The position numbers and the translations under genes are program-made. From an uncultured Tolumonas sp. (GTDB taxonomy: Bacteria; Pseudomonadota; Gammaproteobacteria; Enterobacterales; Aeromonadaceae): a stretch of 64,000 nucleotides of DNA. The stretch spans positions 310,001-374,000 of the forward strand of contig NZ_OY782757.1 in NCBI RefSeq assembly GCF_963678185.1. Reading direction: 5' to 3'. How positions within the stretch are numbered: position 1 is the stretch's first letter; each line of letters opens with the position of its first letter. Shown here piece after piece: positions 1 to 9,451 of this stretch. The notes beneath the pieces were generated by a model. It did no database searches, was not told where the DNA came from, and saw only the letters and a program-made list of their open reading frames with translations.

Positions 1-2170
1 TGACACTGGTAATGATTGGGAAACCCGTAAAGACCGCATCATTGGTTTAGGTGAACGTTCGTTTCATAAAAGTTATTACCCTCAATTAAAACAAAATTTA
101 GATCGTCTTGAACGTTTTCATACTTTATTGGATAGCACATCAGACTTTGTGCTGTTGGTTTCGCTACCTGAAGGAACAATTACCGATGCTAACGCGGCAC
201 TCGGACGTCTTATTAATGTCCCTGTTGAACGGTTGATCGGCAGCACCTTTGAGTCATTGGGCCTTGGTGACGCAAGCCATGTATTAGCTGTTTTATGCCA
301 AGATATGGATTCACATCAGGAGGGCGAACCGGCTACAACACATTCTGTTGTGACCGAATTTTGCCACGCTGACACATTGATCTGGATTGAGTTTTCGTAC
401 TGTCTTGCTGTTCTCGATATGAAGAGTTATGGCGTTATGGTGGGGCGGGATGTGACTGAGCGAAAGCATAACCATGAAATGCTGGCGGCTTTATTATCAG
501 AAAAAGAAGCCATGCTCGACAATGCGTTGGTCGCCATCGCGATGGTTCGGGAGCGTATTATTGTTTCATGTAATCGTCGTTTTGAAATTATGTTTGGTTA
601 TCAACCTGGTGATGCGCTGGGTCAGTCAACTCAGATCCTCTATACCTCAAAACTCTCTTTTGATTCGTTTGGTGAAGAAGCTTATAGCGCACTGATGACT
701 GATGAACCATTTACCCGAATTCAATTACTTGCCCGTGCCGATGGAAGCGCATTTTGGTGTGAAATGACAGGAAATGTGCTTGATCATTTACATCCGCAAA
801 ATGGCAGTGTTTGGATGATGACGGATGTAACCGAACGGAAAGAAGCGGAAGAGCGTGCCAGATATCTTTCTTATCACGATGCAATAACCGGCTTACCTAA
901 CCAGCTATTACTGCAAGACCGGTTGCAACAAGCGATGATGTTTTCTGATTTGGCTAAAACAAAGGTTGCTTTACTGGTTGCAGATCTTGATCGGTTTAAA
1001 ACAATTAATGACATCCTCGGTTTCAATATAGGCAATCGCTTATTAGTGTCAGTTGGTGAGCGCTTAAATCAATTATTGCCTAGCCCTGATACGGTATGCC
1101 GGCAGGGTGGGGATGAATTCCTCATGCTTTTGACCAATCTTCCTAGTGCAGAGCTGATAAGTAATTCTGTTGCTGAGTTAATCGCTAATTTTACGGAACC
1201 ATTCAAACTCGATAACCAGGAATTGACCACATCTATTTCTGTCGGTGTGGCTATTTACCCAGAAGATGGTACGGACTTTGAAACGTTATTAAAAAAAGCG
1301 GATATGGCCATGTATCGGGCAAAAGCGGCGGGTCGTAATACTTACTGCTTTTTTAATGAAGAGATGAATAATGAAGCGATTGACCAAATAACATTGCATG
1401 CCGGACTTCGAAGAGCGCTTGAAGAAAATCAATTCGTATTGCATTACCAACCCCAGATCGATTTGGGAAGTGGAGCGTTGATTGGTGCCGAAGCTTTGAT
1501 CCGTTGGGAACATCCCGAATTGGGCATGATCCCCCCCGGACGGTTTATTCCCATTGCGGAGGAAACCGGGCTGATTATTGAAATTGGTGATTGGGTATTG
1601 CATGAAGCGTGTCGTGAGGCTGCCAAATGGCGCGAGGCTGGGATGTTTGAACCGGTAGTGGCTGTAAATTTATCTGCATTACAATTTAAACGCGGGAATA
1701 TCGAGTCATCTGTTTTGTTAGCACTTCAGGAATCAGGTATTGAGCCTGGCATGCTCGAACTTGAATTAACAGAATCGATCCTGATCCAAGATACTGAAAA
1801 TGTATTAGCGACGGTGCAGCGGCTTAAACTAATGGGCGTTAAATTATCCATTGATGATTTTGGTACAGGATATTCGAGTCTTTCTTATTTAAAACGTTTT
1901 AAGGTTGATAAACTGAAAATTGATCAATCATTTGTGCGAGATCTCGCCAGTAATGTTGACGATGCAGCAATTGTGCGGGCTGTCATCCAGATGGCTCGTA
2001 GCTTGGGATTACAGACAATTGCTGAAGGCGTCGAAAATGAAAAGGTATTAGAGTTGTTGCGTCTTTATCATTGCGATGAGGCGCAAGGTTATTTAATTAG
2101 TCGCCCGATCCCTGCAGGGGTTTTTATGTTTTATTTAGGCAACTATTTAAATAAAATAAATACAAATTGA
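1..2170 (+). CDS. PAS-PAS-GGDEF-EAL cyclic-di-GMP protein, 5' end outside window
   Basis: This is the C-terminal part of a multi-domain signalling protein. The reading frame is open from base 2 with no start, and a coiled-coil-like linker (DRIIGLGERSFHKSYYPQ) precedes the first visible PAS domain, so the gene begins upstream of the window. A TTG at 128 is in frame but is unlikely to be the start. Visible order: PAS, second PAS ending near the VTERKEAEE linker, GGDEF with an intact RQGGDEF signature, then EAL with intact EALIRW, ELTES and DDFGTGYSSL. The RxxD inhibitory site before GGDEF is absent (PSPD instead). Both active sites look intact, so it may make or degrade c-di-GMP; the EAL domain looks fully competent. 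It converges with the next gene, only 15 bp away. Input sensor domains are not visible. Confidence 0.93.
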   Translation, partial: DTGNDWETRKDRIIGLGERSFHKSYYPQLKQNLDRLERFHTLLDSTSDFVLLVSLPEGTITDANAALGRLINVPVERLIGSTFESLGLGDASHVLAVLCQDMDSHQEGEPATTHSVVTEFCHADTLIWIEFSYCLAVLDMKSYGVMVGRDVTERKHNHEMLAALLSEKEAMLDNALVAIAMVRERIIVSCNRRFEIMFGYQPGDALGQSTQILYTSKLSFDSFGEEAYSALMTDEPFTRIQLLARADGSAFWCEMTGNVLDHLHPQNGSVWMMTDVTERKEAEERARYLSYHDAITGLPNQLLLQDRLQQAMMFSDLAKTKVALLVADLDRFKTINDILGFNIGNRLLVSVGERLNQLLPSPDTVCRQGGDEFLMLLTNLPSAELISNSVAELIANFTEPFKLDNQELTTSISVGVAIYPEDGTDFETLLKKADMAMYRAKAAGRNTYCFFNEEMNNEAIDQITLHAGLRRALEENQFVLHYQPQIDLGSGALIGAEALIRWEHPELGMIPPGRFIPIAEETGLIIEIGDWVLHEACREAAKWREAGMFEPVVAVNLSALQFKRGNIESSVLLALQESGIEPGMLELELTESILIQDTENVLATVQRLKLMGVKLSIDDFGTGYSSLSYLKRFKVDKLKIDQSFVRDLASNVDDAAIVRAVIQMARSLGLQTIAEGVENEKVLELLRLYHCDEAQGYLISRPIPAGVFMFYLGNYLNKINTN

Positions 2171-2185
2171 GACATACAGATAGTT

Positions 2186-4459
2186 TTAATTAATCGAATA
2201 TATGCCTTTTCCTGCTTCTTTTGCCCTGTACATGGCAGCATCTGCTTTTGACATCAATACATCCATACTAGTCTTGTTACCAGCATAACAAATGGCTGCG
2301 CCGATACTTGCTGATAGTGTTACTGGAATTTGTTCTATAATTCGCGCCTCTTTCAGTGCAGACAATAACTTATCACAAATTTGGCGGACATCTTCATCTG
2401 GATCATTTAGCTCAGTCAAAATCACAGTAAATTCATCACCAGCTAGTCTGGCAACAATGTCTGTCTCTCTTATTGTTGCTTTGATAACATCGGCAAAACA
2501 GGTCAATACATGATCACCAAACTCATGACCATAAGTGTCGTTAAAGGTTTTAAATCTATCTAAATCTAAAAATAAGAGAGCAAAACCTTTATTGCTTTGA
2601 CCAGAAGTATTAATTGCATTTTCTAATAAAAAAGTAAACGCTCGTCTGTTTGGTAACTTAGTTAAAATATCGTGGCTAGCATCATATTCATGCATTGCCT
2701 GTAAGGCCTTTAACTCAGTAATATCCATAGCTAAGATATAAATACCATTGGTGCCAGCTTGTGCAGGTATTAATGTAACCTGAAGATAAATTTCTCTGTT
2801 TGTGGTAATAAGTTTTCGTTCATAAGTTACTGAAATACCTTGCAGTGCTTGTTTTAAATGTATTTGTGCTTGTTCAAAATTTTCTTGCACAATAAGGTCA
2901 GGTAATTTCATCTTTTTTAGTTGTTCAGAAGACAAGCCAAACCAAGTTTCATATGTTTTGTTGGCAAATATAAAATTAAAATCTCTATCAACATGGCAAA
3001 TAAGTGCTGGCATGTTGTCAGCGATAGTTTGTAAACGTAATCGACTTTCTAGGATCTCTTTTTCAAAGCGGACTCGCTCTGAGATATCATGCAAAAAAGC
3101 GGTAACAAACCGTTTGCCATCAACAGTATTTTCATTCAGTGTCATTTCAACCGGAAATTCGGTGCCATCTTTTTTCTGTGCCATGAGTTGGAGACGTTGC
3201 CCCATCATTTTGGATTGCCCAGATGCTTGATAACGCTCAAATCCTTTTTTATGTTGATTTCTCATCGCATCTGGAATGAGTAAAGTATCAATTGATTGAT
3301 ACATGGCTTCACTATGACTCCAGCCAAAGATGCGTTCTGCGGAAGGGTTCCAACCGATAATTTTTCCATGCTCATTGATCTCGACAAACGCATCAGAGGT
3401 GTTTTCCAGAGTGAGTCGAAACCGTTCTTTTTGTGCATTGAGTCGGCTTTGAACTGCGATGCGTTGTTCTATTTCCTGATTTAGTTGTTTAACCGCCAAC
3501 TCTAATTCTTTGGTTCGTTGATATACCCGATGTTCTAATTCTTGCTGGAGAATTAATAATGCCTGTTCCGCTTTTTTTCGTTCATTAATATCTTTAATGA
3601 CACCGATAAAATGATGTGCTTTACCATCAATAGTTTTATTTAATGCTACAGTCAGTGATATCCAGGTATATGATTTGTCTGCACAAAGATAACGTTTTTC
3701 CATGCTGTAATTATCAATTTCACCTCTAAGCAATTTGTTCGCATTATTTAGGTCTTCGCCTAAATCATCGGGGTGAGTCATGTCCTGAAATGTTTTCTGT
3801 AGTAGTTCTGATGCGGAGTAACCCAATAAATTACATAAAAAGGGGTTAACTCTAAGCCATGCACCGTCTAGTGAAACAAGAGCCATACCAACTGCAGATT
3901 GGTTGAATGTTTGTTCAAAGAGCGATTCCGACTCATCAAGATGTTGTTGTACCTGTTCGGAATGGATGATCACTTCCAGACTTTGTAAATATTGCTCCAC
4001 CATAAGGGCAAAATCTTTGAGCGCGTTAATATCCTCTGTTGAGAATGTTCTTGGTGTTTCATCAATGAGGCAAAGCGTTCCAAGCGCGAACCCTTGTTTT
4101 GAATAGACGGGTTGCCCGGCATAAAACCGAATAAACGGCATACCGGTGACTAAAGGGTTATCACTAAAGCGCTCGTCTTTTTTTGCGTCAGATATGATGA
4201 AGGTGTCATTTTGCAAAATCGCATGACCACAGAAAGAGATATTGCGAGGGGTCTCAGTCGCTTCTAAACCAAAACGGGATAAAAACCATTGCCGATTTTC
4301 ATCAACCAAAGAAACGAGTGCGATCGTGACATTAAAATAGCCCGCGGCTAGCCGGGTTATGCGGTCAAGTTGCTCAACAGGTGGCACATCAAGGATGTTA
4401 AGTGAATCTAACGTGATCTGACGAGTAACTTCATCATGAGCTATGCATGGTTCTAACAC
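2186..4459 (-). CDS. GAF-PAS-PAS-PAS diguanylate cyclase
   Basis: Soluble diguanylate cyclase of about 757 residues, with no membrane segment. Order: N-terminal GAF domain (about 20-160, with SFCGHAIL and GTLCLID), three PAS domains (about 185-305, 350-470, 480-590; the first two end in INERKKAE and ISERVRFE linkers), then GGDEF (about 600-755). The signature is AGDEF rather than GGDEF, preceded at the correct distance by RETD, a canonical RxxD product-inhibition site. AGDEF variants can be active, so I expect a feedback-inhibited cyclase. The start is placed at a GTG because GGAG lies 6-7 bases upstream; a TTG four codons earlier (4471) is the longer alternative. GAF plus three PAS points to cytoplasmic ligand or redox sensing. 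It stands alone, convergent with the EAL gene. Confidence 0.9.
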   Translation of the reverse strand: MLEPCIAHDEVTRQITLDSLNILDVPPVEQLDRITRLAAGYFNVTIALVSLVDENRQWFLSRFGLEATETPRNISFCGHAILQNDTFIISDAKKDERFSDNPLVTGMPFIRFYAGQPVYSKQGFALGTLCLIDETPRTFSTEDINALKDFALMVEQYLQSLEVIIHSEQVQQHLDESESLFEQTFNQSAVGMALVSLDGAWLRVNPFLCNLLGYSASELLQKTFQDMTHPDDLGEDLNNANKLLRGEIDNYSMEKRYLCADKSYTWISLTVALNKTIDGKAHHFIGVIKDINERKKAEQALLILQQELEHRVYQRTKELELAVKQLNQEIEQRIAVQSRLNAQKERFRLTLENTSDAFVEINEHGKIIGWNPSAERIFGWSHSEAMYQSIDTLLIPDAMRNQHKKGFERYQASGQSKMMGQRLQLMAQKKDGTEFPVEMTLNENTVDGKRFVTAFLHDISERVRFEKEILESRLRLQTIADNMPALICHVDRDFNFIFANKTYETWFGLSSEQLKKMKLPDLIVQENFEQAQIHLKQALQGISVTYERKLITTNREIYLQVTLIPAQAGTNGIYILAMDITELKALQAMHEYDASHDILTKLPNRRAFTFLLENAINTSGQSNKGFALLFLDLDRFKTFNDTYGHEFGDHVLTCFADVIKATIRETDIVARLAGDEFTVILTELNDPDEDVRQICDKLLSALKEARIIEQIPVTLSASIGAAICYAGNKTSMDVLMSKADAAMYRAKEAGKGIYSIN

Positions 4460-4617
4460 GGCCTGCTCCAATCCCTGTTGATAACTAAAGTGATATTTCT
4501 TTTCTACATCATAGTACAGGTGAGCAGATTAGTCCTTTTGAGTCTAAAAACTACTTAGAATTATTTTCTAATGAATATTTAGTACACAGGAATAGTTTAT
4601 CGAATAAAGTTAAAAAT

Positions 4618-5133
4618 CTAGTTAGATTGATCTACAAAAATTAATTCCTGTGTATTAAATCCGGCATCCGAGGCTTTTTGTATTAGCTGTTTTTTAATTG
4701 CTTCGGAAAGTGATGGTGTACGTGACAAGATCCAGAGATAAGAATGATTGGGGCCTGAGATAACCGCATATTGATAGTTGGCATGGTCAAGTTCAAAAAT
4801 GGCATAAGTCCCATAAAAAGGGCGGAAGAAGGAAACCTTTAATAAACCATCTGAAGGCGAGTCGATAAAATAAGCAATGCCTGTTGCATCCTTCCACTGT
4901 CTATCTTGTGCGGAATAACCTCGGTTGAGAACGCGGACGCTGCCGTTTTCATTAAGTGTGTATTCAGCCGTGACTTTACTTAAACCACGTTCAAATGAGT
5001 GATCGAGTCGGGCAATTTCATACCATTTACCCAGATACCGATCTAATTCGAAGTGATTGACTGGTTTCACTTTATCTGGGATCTGTGTACAGCCGACACA
5101 AAAAAGGAACATCGAAACAATTGCATTACGCAT
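4618..5133 (-). CDS. blc: Outer-membrane lipoprotein lipocalin (Blc)
   Basis: Bacterial lipocalin of 171 residues, the usual Blc length. The N-terminus is a short lipoprotein signal with Cys15 in FCVGC, so the mature protein should be lipid-anchored, probably to the outer membrane. The lipocalin signature GKWYEIARLDHSFE follows at about 35-48, with a second conserved block YLWILSRTPSL near the C-terminus. Family members bind lysophospholipids or fatty acids and are usually induced by envelope stress or entry into stationary phase. It is monocistronic: the upstream neighbour ends 58 bp away and the downstream gap carries no clear terminator. Recognition of the family is firm; the ligand is inferred. 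Confidence 0.93.
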   Translation of the reverse strand: MRNAIVSMFLFCVGCTQIPDKVKPVNHFELDRYLGKWYEIARLDHSFERGLSKVTAEYTLNENGSVRVLNRGYSAQDRQWKDATGIAYFIDSPSDGLLKVSFFRPFYGTYAIFELDHANYQYAVISGPNHSYLWILSRTPSLSEAIKKQLIQKASDAGFNTQELIFVDQSN

Positions 5134-5191
5134 CGAGATAATTCCTTAAAAAACAATTAATAACAAGTTATTTCATTAATAAGCAAATGGC

Positions 5192-5488
5192 TCAAAACAG
5201 AGGTTTATTCTGCACAGAATTTAAAATAACCCAGAATAGACCCGCTAAATTAAACCCTACGGTAGCCCAATAAATTATTTGGAACGACGTTTTCTGTGTT
5301 TTGTGACGCAACGTTCTTTGTGCAATTAAAGCCCCAGGCCAACCACCAACTAATGAAAGCATGTGTAATGTGTTTTCTTTAATCCGCCAGCCGTTTTGTT
5401 TAGCCGCAGATTTATCGATGGAATAAATGATGTAGGTGACAACACTGATCATGAAGTAAAAAACGGCAATAAACATAAGATTCAACAT
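5192..5488 (-). CDS. DUF1294 small inner-membrane protein
   Basis: Membrane protein of 98 residues with three hydrophobic segments: one at the extreme N-terminus, one around the central GGWPGALIAQ block, and one near the C-terminus. The DUF1294 hallmark is visible (YxxDKxAA ... GWRIxExTLHxLxLxGGWPGAxxAQxxxRHKTxKxxFQ). Function is unknown. Some family members carry an N-terminal cold-shock domain, which is absent here. The start is the ATG at 5488; a TTG two codons earlier (5494) is in frame. The GFA-family gene ends 39 bp upstream in the same direction, so the two may be cotranscribed. Confidence 0.85.
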   Translation of the reverse strand: MLNLMFIAVFYFMISVVTYIIYSIDKSAAKQNGWRIKENTLHMLSLVGGWPGALIAQRTLRHKTQKTSFQIIYWATVGFNLAGLFWVILNSVQNKPLF

Positions 5489-5526
5489 AACCAAAAGAAA
5501 TTGCCGTTACGTTATCACAACTGCTC

Positions 5527-5922
5527 TTACGGGCGTTCATCATATTGAGGAATATCATCATGGATTTCATCCCATGAGGCTTTGGAGCCAACGAAGATAT
5601 GCGCAAGCGGTTTGACATCAACCGGCGTATCCAGAGTGCCGATACGGAGTCGTACAATATCCGGCTGAGAAGGGCGACGGCTCAGTAATGGGGAACCACA
5701 TTGTTTACAAAAAGAGCGGAATACACCTGGTGAAGATTCAAACTCAGAGACCAGTTCTTGACCTTTTACAAAATGAAACTGATCGGCTTTTACCGCGGCA
5801 TTAATGGCATAGGCTGAGCCATTGGCTTTACGACATTTGGAACAATGACACATCATTGTCGGGCCTAATTCACCCCGAATTTCGTACTGAATGGCATTAC
5901 ACAAGCAACTACCTTTAAGCAT
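5527..5922 (-). CDS. GFA/CENP-V family zinc-binding protein
   Basis: Protein of 131 residues with the GFA (glutathione-dependent formaldehyde-activating enzyme-like) fold. The zinc ligands are visible: GSCLCNAIQY (Cys6, Cys8), CHCSKCRKANGS in the 20s-30s, and FCKQCGSPL near position 93. The family binds two structural zincs; most single-domain members are not proven enzymes and some bind glutathione, so activity is unassigned. The start ATG is followed at once by the conserved LKGSCLCN block, which fixes it. Its promoter should lie in the 299-bp gap upstream; DUF1294 follows 38 bp downstream. Confidence 0.88.
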   Translation of the reverse strand: MLKGSCLCNAIQYEIRGELGPTMMCHCSKCRKANGSAYAINAAVKADQFHFVKGQELVSEFESSPGVFRSFCKQCGSPLLSRRPSQPDIVRLRIGTLDTPVDVKPLAHIFVGSKASWDEIHDDIPQYDERP

Positions 5923-6221
5923 CGTTATTCTCCCAAGATATACATCACTTTTATAAGTAACAGGCTAGAAACCTCGCTTGATACAAAACTGTTCTATTGC
6001 TACGCCGTTTCAGCTAAATAATCAAGCCAGCGTTCTGCACCACTAACATTTAATGATATTCGCTGGCGCATATATTATGTTAAGTCGTGTGTCTGTCTTA
6101 ACAACTTGTCAGCAACATTGATGAATTTAAAATAAAAGGGAATATCAGGTAAAAATCGTTCGGCAGGTTAGCAAAATTAGGCTTTGCTAGTGAGAACTCA
6201 TGATCTCACCTTAGTCATTAT
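5923..6221. other. Intergenic region with one inverted repeat
   Basis: No gene seen. It lies between the 3' end of the CHASE diguanylate cyclase and the 5' end of the GFA gene, both on the minus strand, so it must hold the GFA promoter. An inverted repeat TGTTAAG / CTTAACA (arms 6078-6084 and 6097-6103, 12-base spacer) lies about 155 bp upstream of the GFA start and could be an operator or a weak hairpin. No U-tract follows it. Confidence 0.4.
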
Positions 6222-7823
6222 TTATGGAGCAATGATAAGACTGGATTCTACCGTATTACTTTCTATCGCTTGTTTTACCTTGTTGCGGCCTTGTTCTTTT
6301 GCAGAATACATAGCCTTGTCTGCGCTATTGAGCAGAGTAGCTTCATCTGTTCCATCTCTAGGGTAAACCGCAATACCCACACTGCATGAGATAGTGAGTT
6401 CGATTGCATTCACAACGAATGGGTGGGAAACCGATTGTCTGATTTTCTCCGCCAGTTCGCCAGCCATAGCAGCATCGACAATGTCACCAAGTAAAATAAC
6501 AAACTCATCGCCACCTATGCGGCCCACCGTATCGGATGAACGAACTGCGCTACTGAGACGATCAGCTACCTGTTGAAGTAGTTGATCTCCTATTGTGTGC
6601 CCGTAGTTATCATTAACTGGCTTGAATCGATCAAGATCGACGAAAATCAGGGCAAGATTGGTTTCTCGCCGTTCAGCATCAAGAAGTTTTTGCTGAAGTC
6701 GATCACTAAACAATGTTCGGTTAGGTAACCCAGTGAGGTGATCATGCTGCGCCATATGCCTGAGTTCGAGAGTCATTGCTCTTGCCAGTTCTAACGCGCG
6801 GGCGCGTCCAACAACCATAAATCTGACGAGCAGGGCTAACGATACGCTCAGGCAGATGCCGAAGATCCCGATAAGAACATCATTATTTCTGTCAAAGCGT
6901 GCTTCAAATTCCTCCTGCGTACTTAACGATAGCGTCCAAGTATGTCCGGCTACTACCATGTACTCGTTAGCACTTAAGGCCGGTTTTTTGTGTACTCTCG
7001 CATTGCTGTTCTCAAGCTCGGTTTGATACATGAGCGCTGCTTTATTCGGGGTAATGCCATCATAAATGGCTAAAGCAAGACCGGATGTTTGTTTACCATA
7101 TAAGCTGGCCATAAAATCGCTCATGTGAAAAGACGTATAAACCCAACCTATCAAGTTTGCCCGACGCTGCATAACAGATGTTTGCGGCTTATCGTGAGCA
7201 AAAATGGGTAGATACATGACAAAACTTGGCGGGTTATCACTGCCTTTATCCGCGGCTAATTTGAGCTTATCAGTAATAGCCGGCATACCAGAATCGCAGG
7301 CTCGTTGCATTGCTTCACGGCGAACCGGATCAGCCCAGGAATCTACGCCGAGGATGTCACTATACCGACCAATCTCCGGAATATTTTGGATGATAGGGGT
7401 ATATATTTCGCGTTCTCCGGGTGGAGAGAATGCGTAGTTGGATATGCCAAGACGTTGCATGGCGGTTATATGTGCCGTTTTTTGCGCTGCTGTGACTTTT
7501 TCAATTACGCCAATGCCTTGTATTCCATAAAAATTGGCATCAAGCTGCAGTGTGTTGACGTAATGACGAATGGCGTTGAGATCTTTTAAGTCGGTGGTCG
7601 CGAACAACCCCTGTACTCCGCGCAGCATTTGCTCATACGCTGACTCACGTTGTTCGATCTGACTCACTGTATCGTGTAAGGCAAATTCAAATTGCGCGTG
7701 TAATTCTTGTTTGCTGTATTGACGTTCATGATCCCATTGCCAGAAAGTGACACAAAGCATGGCAAGCAGCACGAGCCACGGCAACCAATATGTCACAGAT
7801 AACAACTTTCGCTCAGAATCCAC
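6222..7823 (-). CDS. CHASE-domain membrane diguanylate cyclase
   Basis: Membrane-bound diguanylate cyclase of 533 residues. TM1 is at about 10-27 (WLPWLVLLAMLCVTFW), a periplasmic CHASE sensor domain spans about 75-260 (GIQGIGVIEKV, FSPPGEREIYTPI, DPVRREAMQRACDSG, FVMYLPIF), TM2 is at about 315-335, and the GGDEF domain runs 360-525. The active site RIGGDEF is intact, with RSSD (RxxD inhibitory site) at the right distance. The start is GTG, preceded by AGGGG inside the stop region of the upstream binding-protein gene. The 8-bp spacing implies translational coupling. Context suggests that the periplasmic binding protein and the CHASE domain form one sensor. CHASE ligands in other proteins include cytokinins and peptides, so the signal here is open. 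Confidence 0.93.
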   Translation of the reverse strand: MDSERKLLSVTYWLPWLVLLAMLCVTFWQWDHERQYSKQELHAQFEFALHDTVSQIEQRESAYEQMLRGVQGLFATTDLKDLNAIRHYVNTLQLDANFYGIQGIGVIEKVTAAQKTAHITAMQRLGISNYAFSPPGEREIYTPIIQNIPEIGRYSDILGVDSWADPVRREAMQRACDSGMPAITDKLKLAADKGSDNPPSFVMYLPIFAHDKPQTSVMQRRANLIGWVYTSFHMSDFMASLYGKQTSGLALAIYDGITPNKAALMYQTELENSNARVHKKPALSANEYMVVAGHTWTLSLSTQEEFEARFDRNNDVLIGIFGICLSVSLALLVRFMVVGRARALELARAMTLELRHMAQHDHLTGLPNRTLFSDRLQQKLLDAERRETNLALIFVDLDRFKPVNDNYGHTIGDQLLQQVADRLSSAVRSSDTVGRIGGDEFVILLGDIVDAAMAGELAEKIRQSVSHPFVVNAIELTISCSVGIAVYPRDGTDEATLLNSADKAMYSAKEQGRNKVKQAIESNTVESSLIIAP

Positions 7824-7831
7824 GCCAACCC

Positions 7832-8614
7832 CTAGAAATCGACCAGCTGTTTTGCTAGCTCAGGTTTAAAGTATTTTTGGAAAATACGCAGCATCGTGCC
7901 GTCTTTGCGCATGCTATCAATTATTGAACGCCATGCGTTTTGTTCCGCGGCAGACAAAGATTTCTTCGACATGATCAGTCCATGAGGCACCGCTGGATCG
8001 CTAAAGGCGACGATAGTAGTGACATTTCGGATCGCTTGTTCTTCAACCACAGGATAATCAAATGGTTCTATGATCATGCCTTGGATCTGGTTATTCATGA
8101 GTAATTGATATAACGGGGTCAGCCCGCTAGCCTGACTCAGTCGACCTGATTCTTGCATTTTGTCTACGAGCAGGTTCGCCGATTGGCTGTAACGGAATGA
8201 GCGAATGACGCCGAGTTGCAACTGGCTGTTATTTTCGAAATCTGCTTGGCTATGGATGCCGGAGTCGTTTCTGACCAGCAAATAATATTTGTTACTGAAA
8301 TACCATGCGAATCCAGCAAATTTTTTCCGTGCATCATTGGTAATGCCAGAGAGACTAAAATCGAGGGCTCCAGATTCGATTAATTGCCAGATCCTGTCGC
8401 GAGACATCAGCGATACGGTGACTTTACATCCACTGCGTTTTATTAGTTCGTCCGCGACATCTTTATCGATACCTTCATCCTGATTAGCTGAATAAAGCAA
8501 TCCATGCTCGTGCAATGCAAGAGTCAGGGGGCGGGAGCAGAGTGGGGGTGCAGCATGAGCATTCCCAAGCATGCTAAGCGCAATAAGTAAAATGGCGATG
8601 TAATATTTAGTCAT
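7832..8614 (-). CDS. Periplasmic amino-acid-type binding protein (SBP_bac_3), sensor partner
   Basis: Periplasmic binding protein of 260 residues in the family 3 (amino-acid-type) fold. The signal peptide is MTKYYIAILLIALSMLGNAHA, cleaved before APPLCSRPL. Family features: GIDKDVADELIKRSGCKVTV, SRDRIWQLIESGALDFSLSGITN, and NNQIQGMIIEPF. The start is the ATG at 8614, which has TGAGGT a few bases upstream; an in-frame TTG-type extension to 8653 would bury the signal peptide. No ABC permease or ATPase is near. The next gene is a CHASE-GGDEF cyclase 8 bp downstream. I infer a sensory rather than transport role, like the NspS-MbaA pair of Vibrio. Confidence 0.88.
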   Translation of the reverse strand: MTKYYIAILLIALSMLGNAHAAPPLCSRPLTLALHEHGLLYSANQDEGIDKDVADELIKRSGCKVTVSLMSRDRIWQLIESGALDFSLSGITNDARKKFAGFAWYFSNKYYLLVRNDSGIHSQADFENNSQLQLGVIRSFRYSQSANLLVDKMQESGRLSQASGLTPLYQLLMNNQIQGMIIEPFDYPVVEEQAIRNVTTIVAFSDPAVPHGLIMSKKSLSAAEQNAWRSIIDSMRKDGTMLRIFQKYFKPELAKQLVDF

Positions 8615-8874
8615 TTTGACCTCACAAGAGATTATCTTTGAGCTTAGCGTCATTTGGCTTAATTGAAGGTATTAAATTCTTTTGTCTACCTCCAAGAGTA
8701 GTAATCGAAAATGAAAAGGTACATTTATTCGCATCTTCCTTAGGTATAGTCAGCCAATGGATCAATACAATAGATGAAGTGTAAAAAAGAAGTTTGGCAA
8801 AACAGTGACGTGTGATTTTTTAAAAAATCAACAGGGCGAAAATGCTTGCCCAATCATCAGCACCCGAGACTCAA

Positions 8875-9318
8875 TTAGACGCTTAAGTATTGCTGCAACC
8901 ACTGCTTAAACTGAGTTTTAGGCAATGCGCCTGACACGCGAGCAATCTCTTTACCATGATGAAAGATCATCAGCGTTGGAATTGAACGAATTTGATAGCG
9001 ACTGGCTATCATTTGATTATTTTCCGTATCTAATTTAATAAAACACGCGTGAGTCGCCATTTCATGGGATACCTGACTAAAAACAGGGGCAAATTGTTGG
9101 CAAGGGCCGCACCATGATGCCCAGAAATCGACGACTACAGGTAAATCATTTTTCTCAATGAAACGACTAAAATTTTGATCATTAGCCATGATCGGATGTT
9201 CAGACAGTAATCCTTGCCTACATTTACCACACAATGGATGATCATTTAGTTTTGAGCTAGGCACTCGGTTAATTGCGCTGCAATTAGGGCAAACAATCTG
9301 AAAATATGAGTCAGTCAT
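8875..9318 (-). CDS. trxC: Thioredoxin 2 (TrxC)
   Basis: Cytoplasmic zinc-containing thioredoxin of 147 residues that reduces protein disulfides, notably under oxidative stress. An N-terminal zinc ribbon holds Cys10, Cys13, Cys30 and Cys33 (CPNC and CGKC). The thioredoxin fold follows with the WASWCGPC active site (Cys70, Cys73), the SIPTLMIF cis-proline loop and a standard C-terminal helix. Length and layout match E. coli TrxC. Monocistronic; no OxyR site could be assigned by eye. Confidence 0.95.
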   Translation of the reverse strand: MTDSYFQIVCPNCSAINRVPSSKLNDHPLCGKCRQGLLSEHPIMANDQNFSRFIEKNDLPVVVDFWASWCGPCQQFAPVFSQVSHEMATHACFIKLDTENNQMIASRYQIRSIPTLMIFHHGKEIARVSGALPKTQFKQWLQQYLSV

Positions 9319-9451
9319 GATGAAGTCTCAGCATTGAGTTTAATTACAACATGAGATCAAAATAGCACTATTTCAAGTCATGAAGTCAGTGAGACAGGGC
9401 AATTGTAGTAATGATTTACGGCCATAGGCTGATGTGGGTAAGGTATTTTTG

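Noticed and set aside
128..130. TTG at 128 as the true start of the first gene
   Set aside because: The frame is open to the window edge and the upstream residues form a typical linker before PAS, so the gene is truncated by the window.
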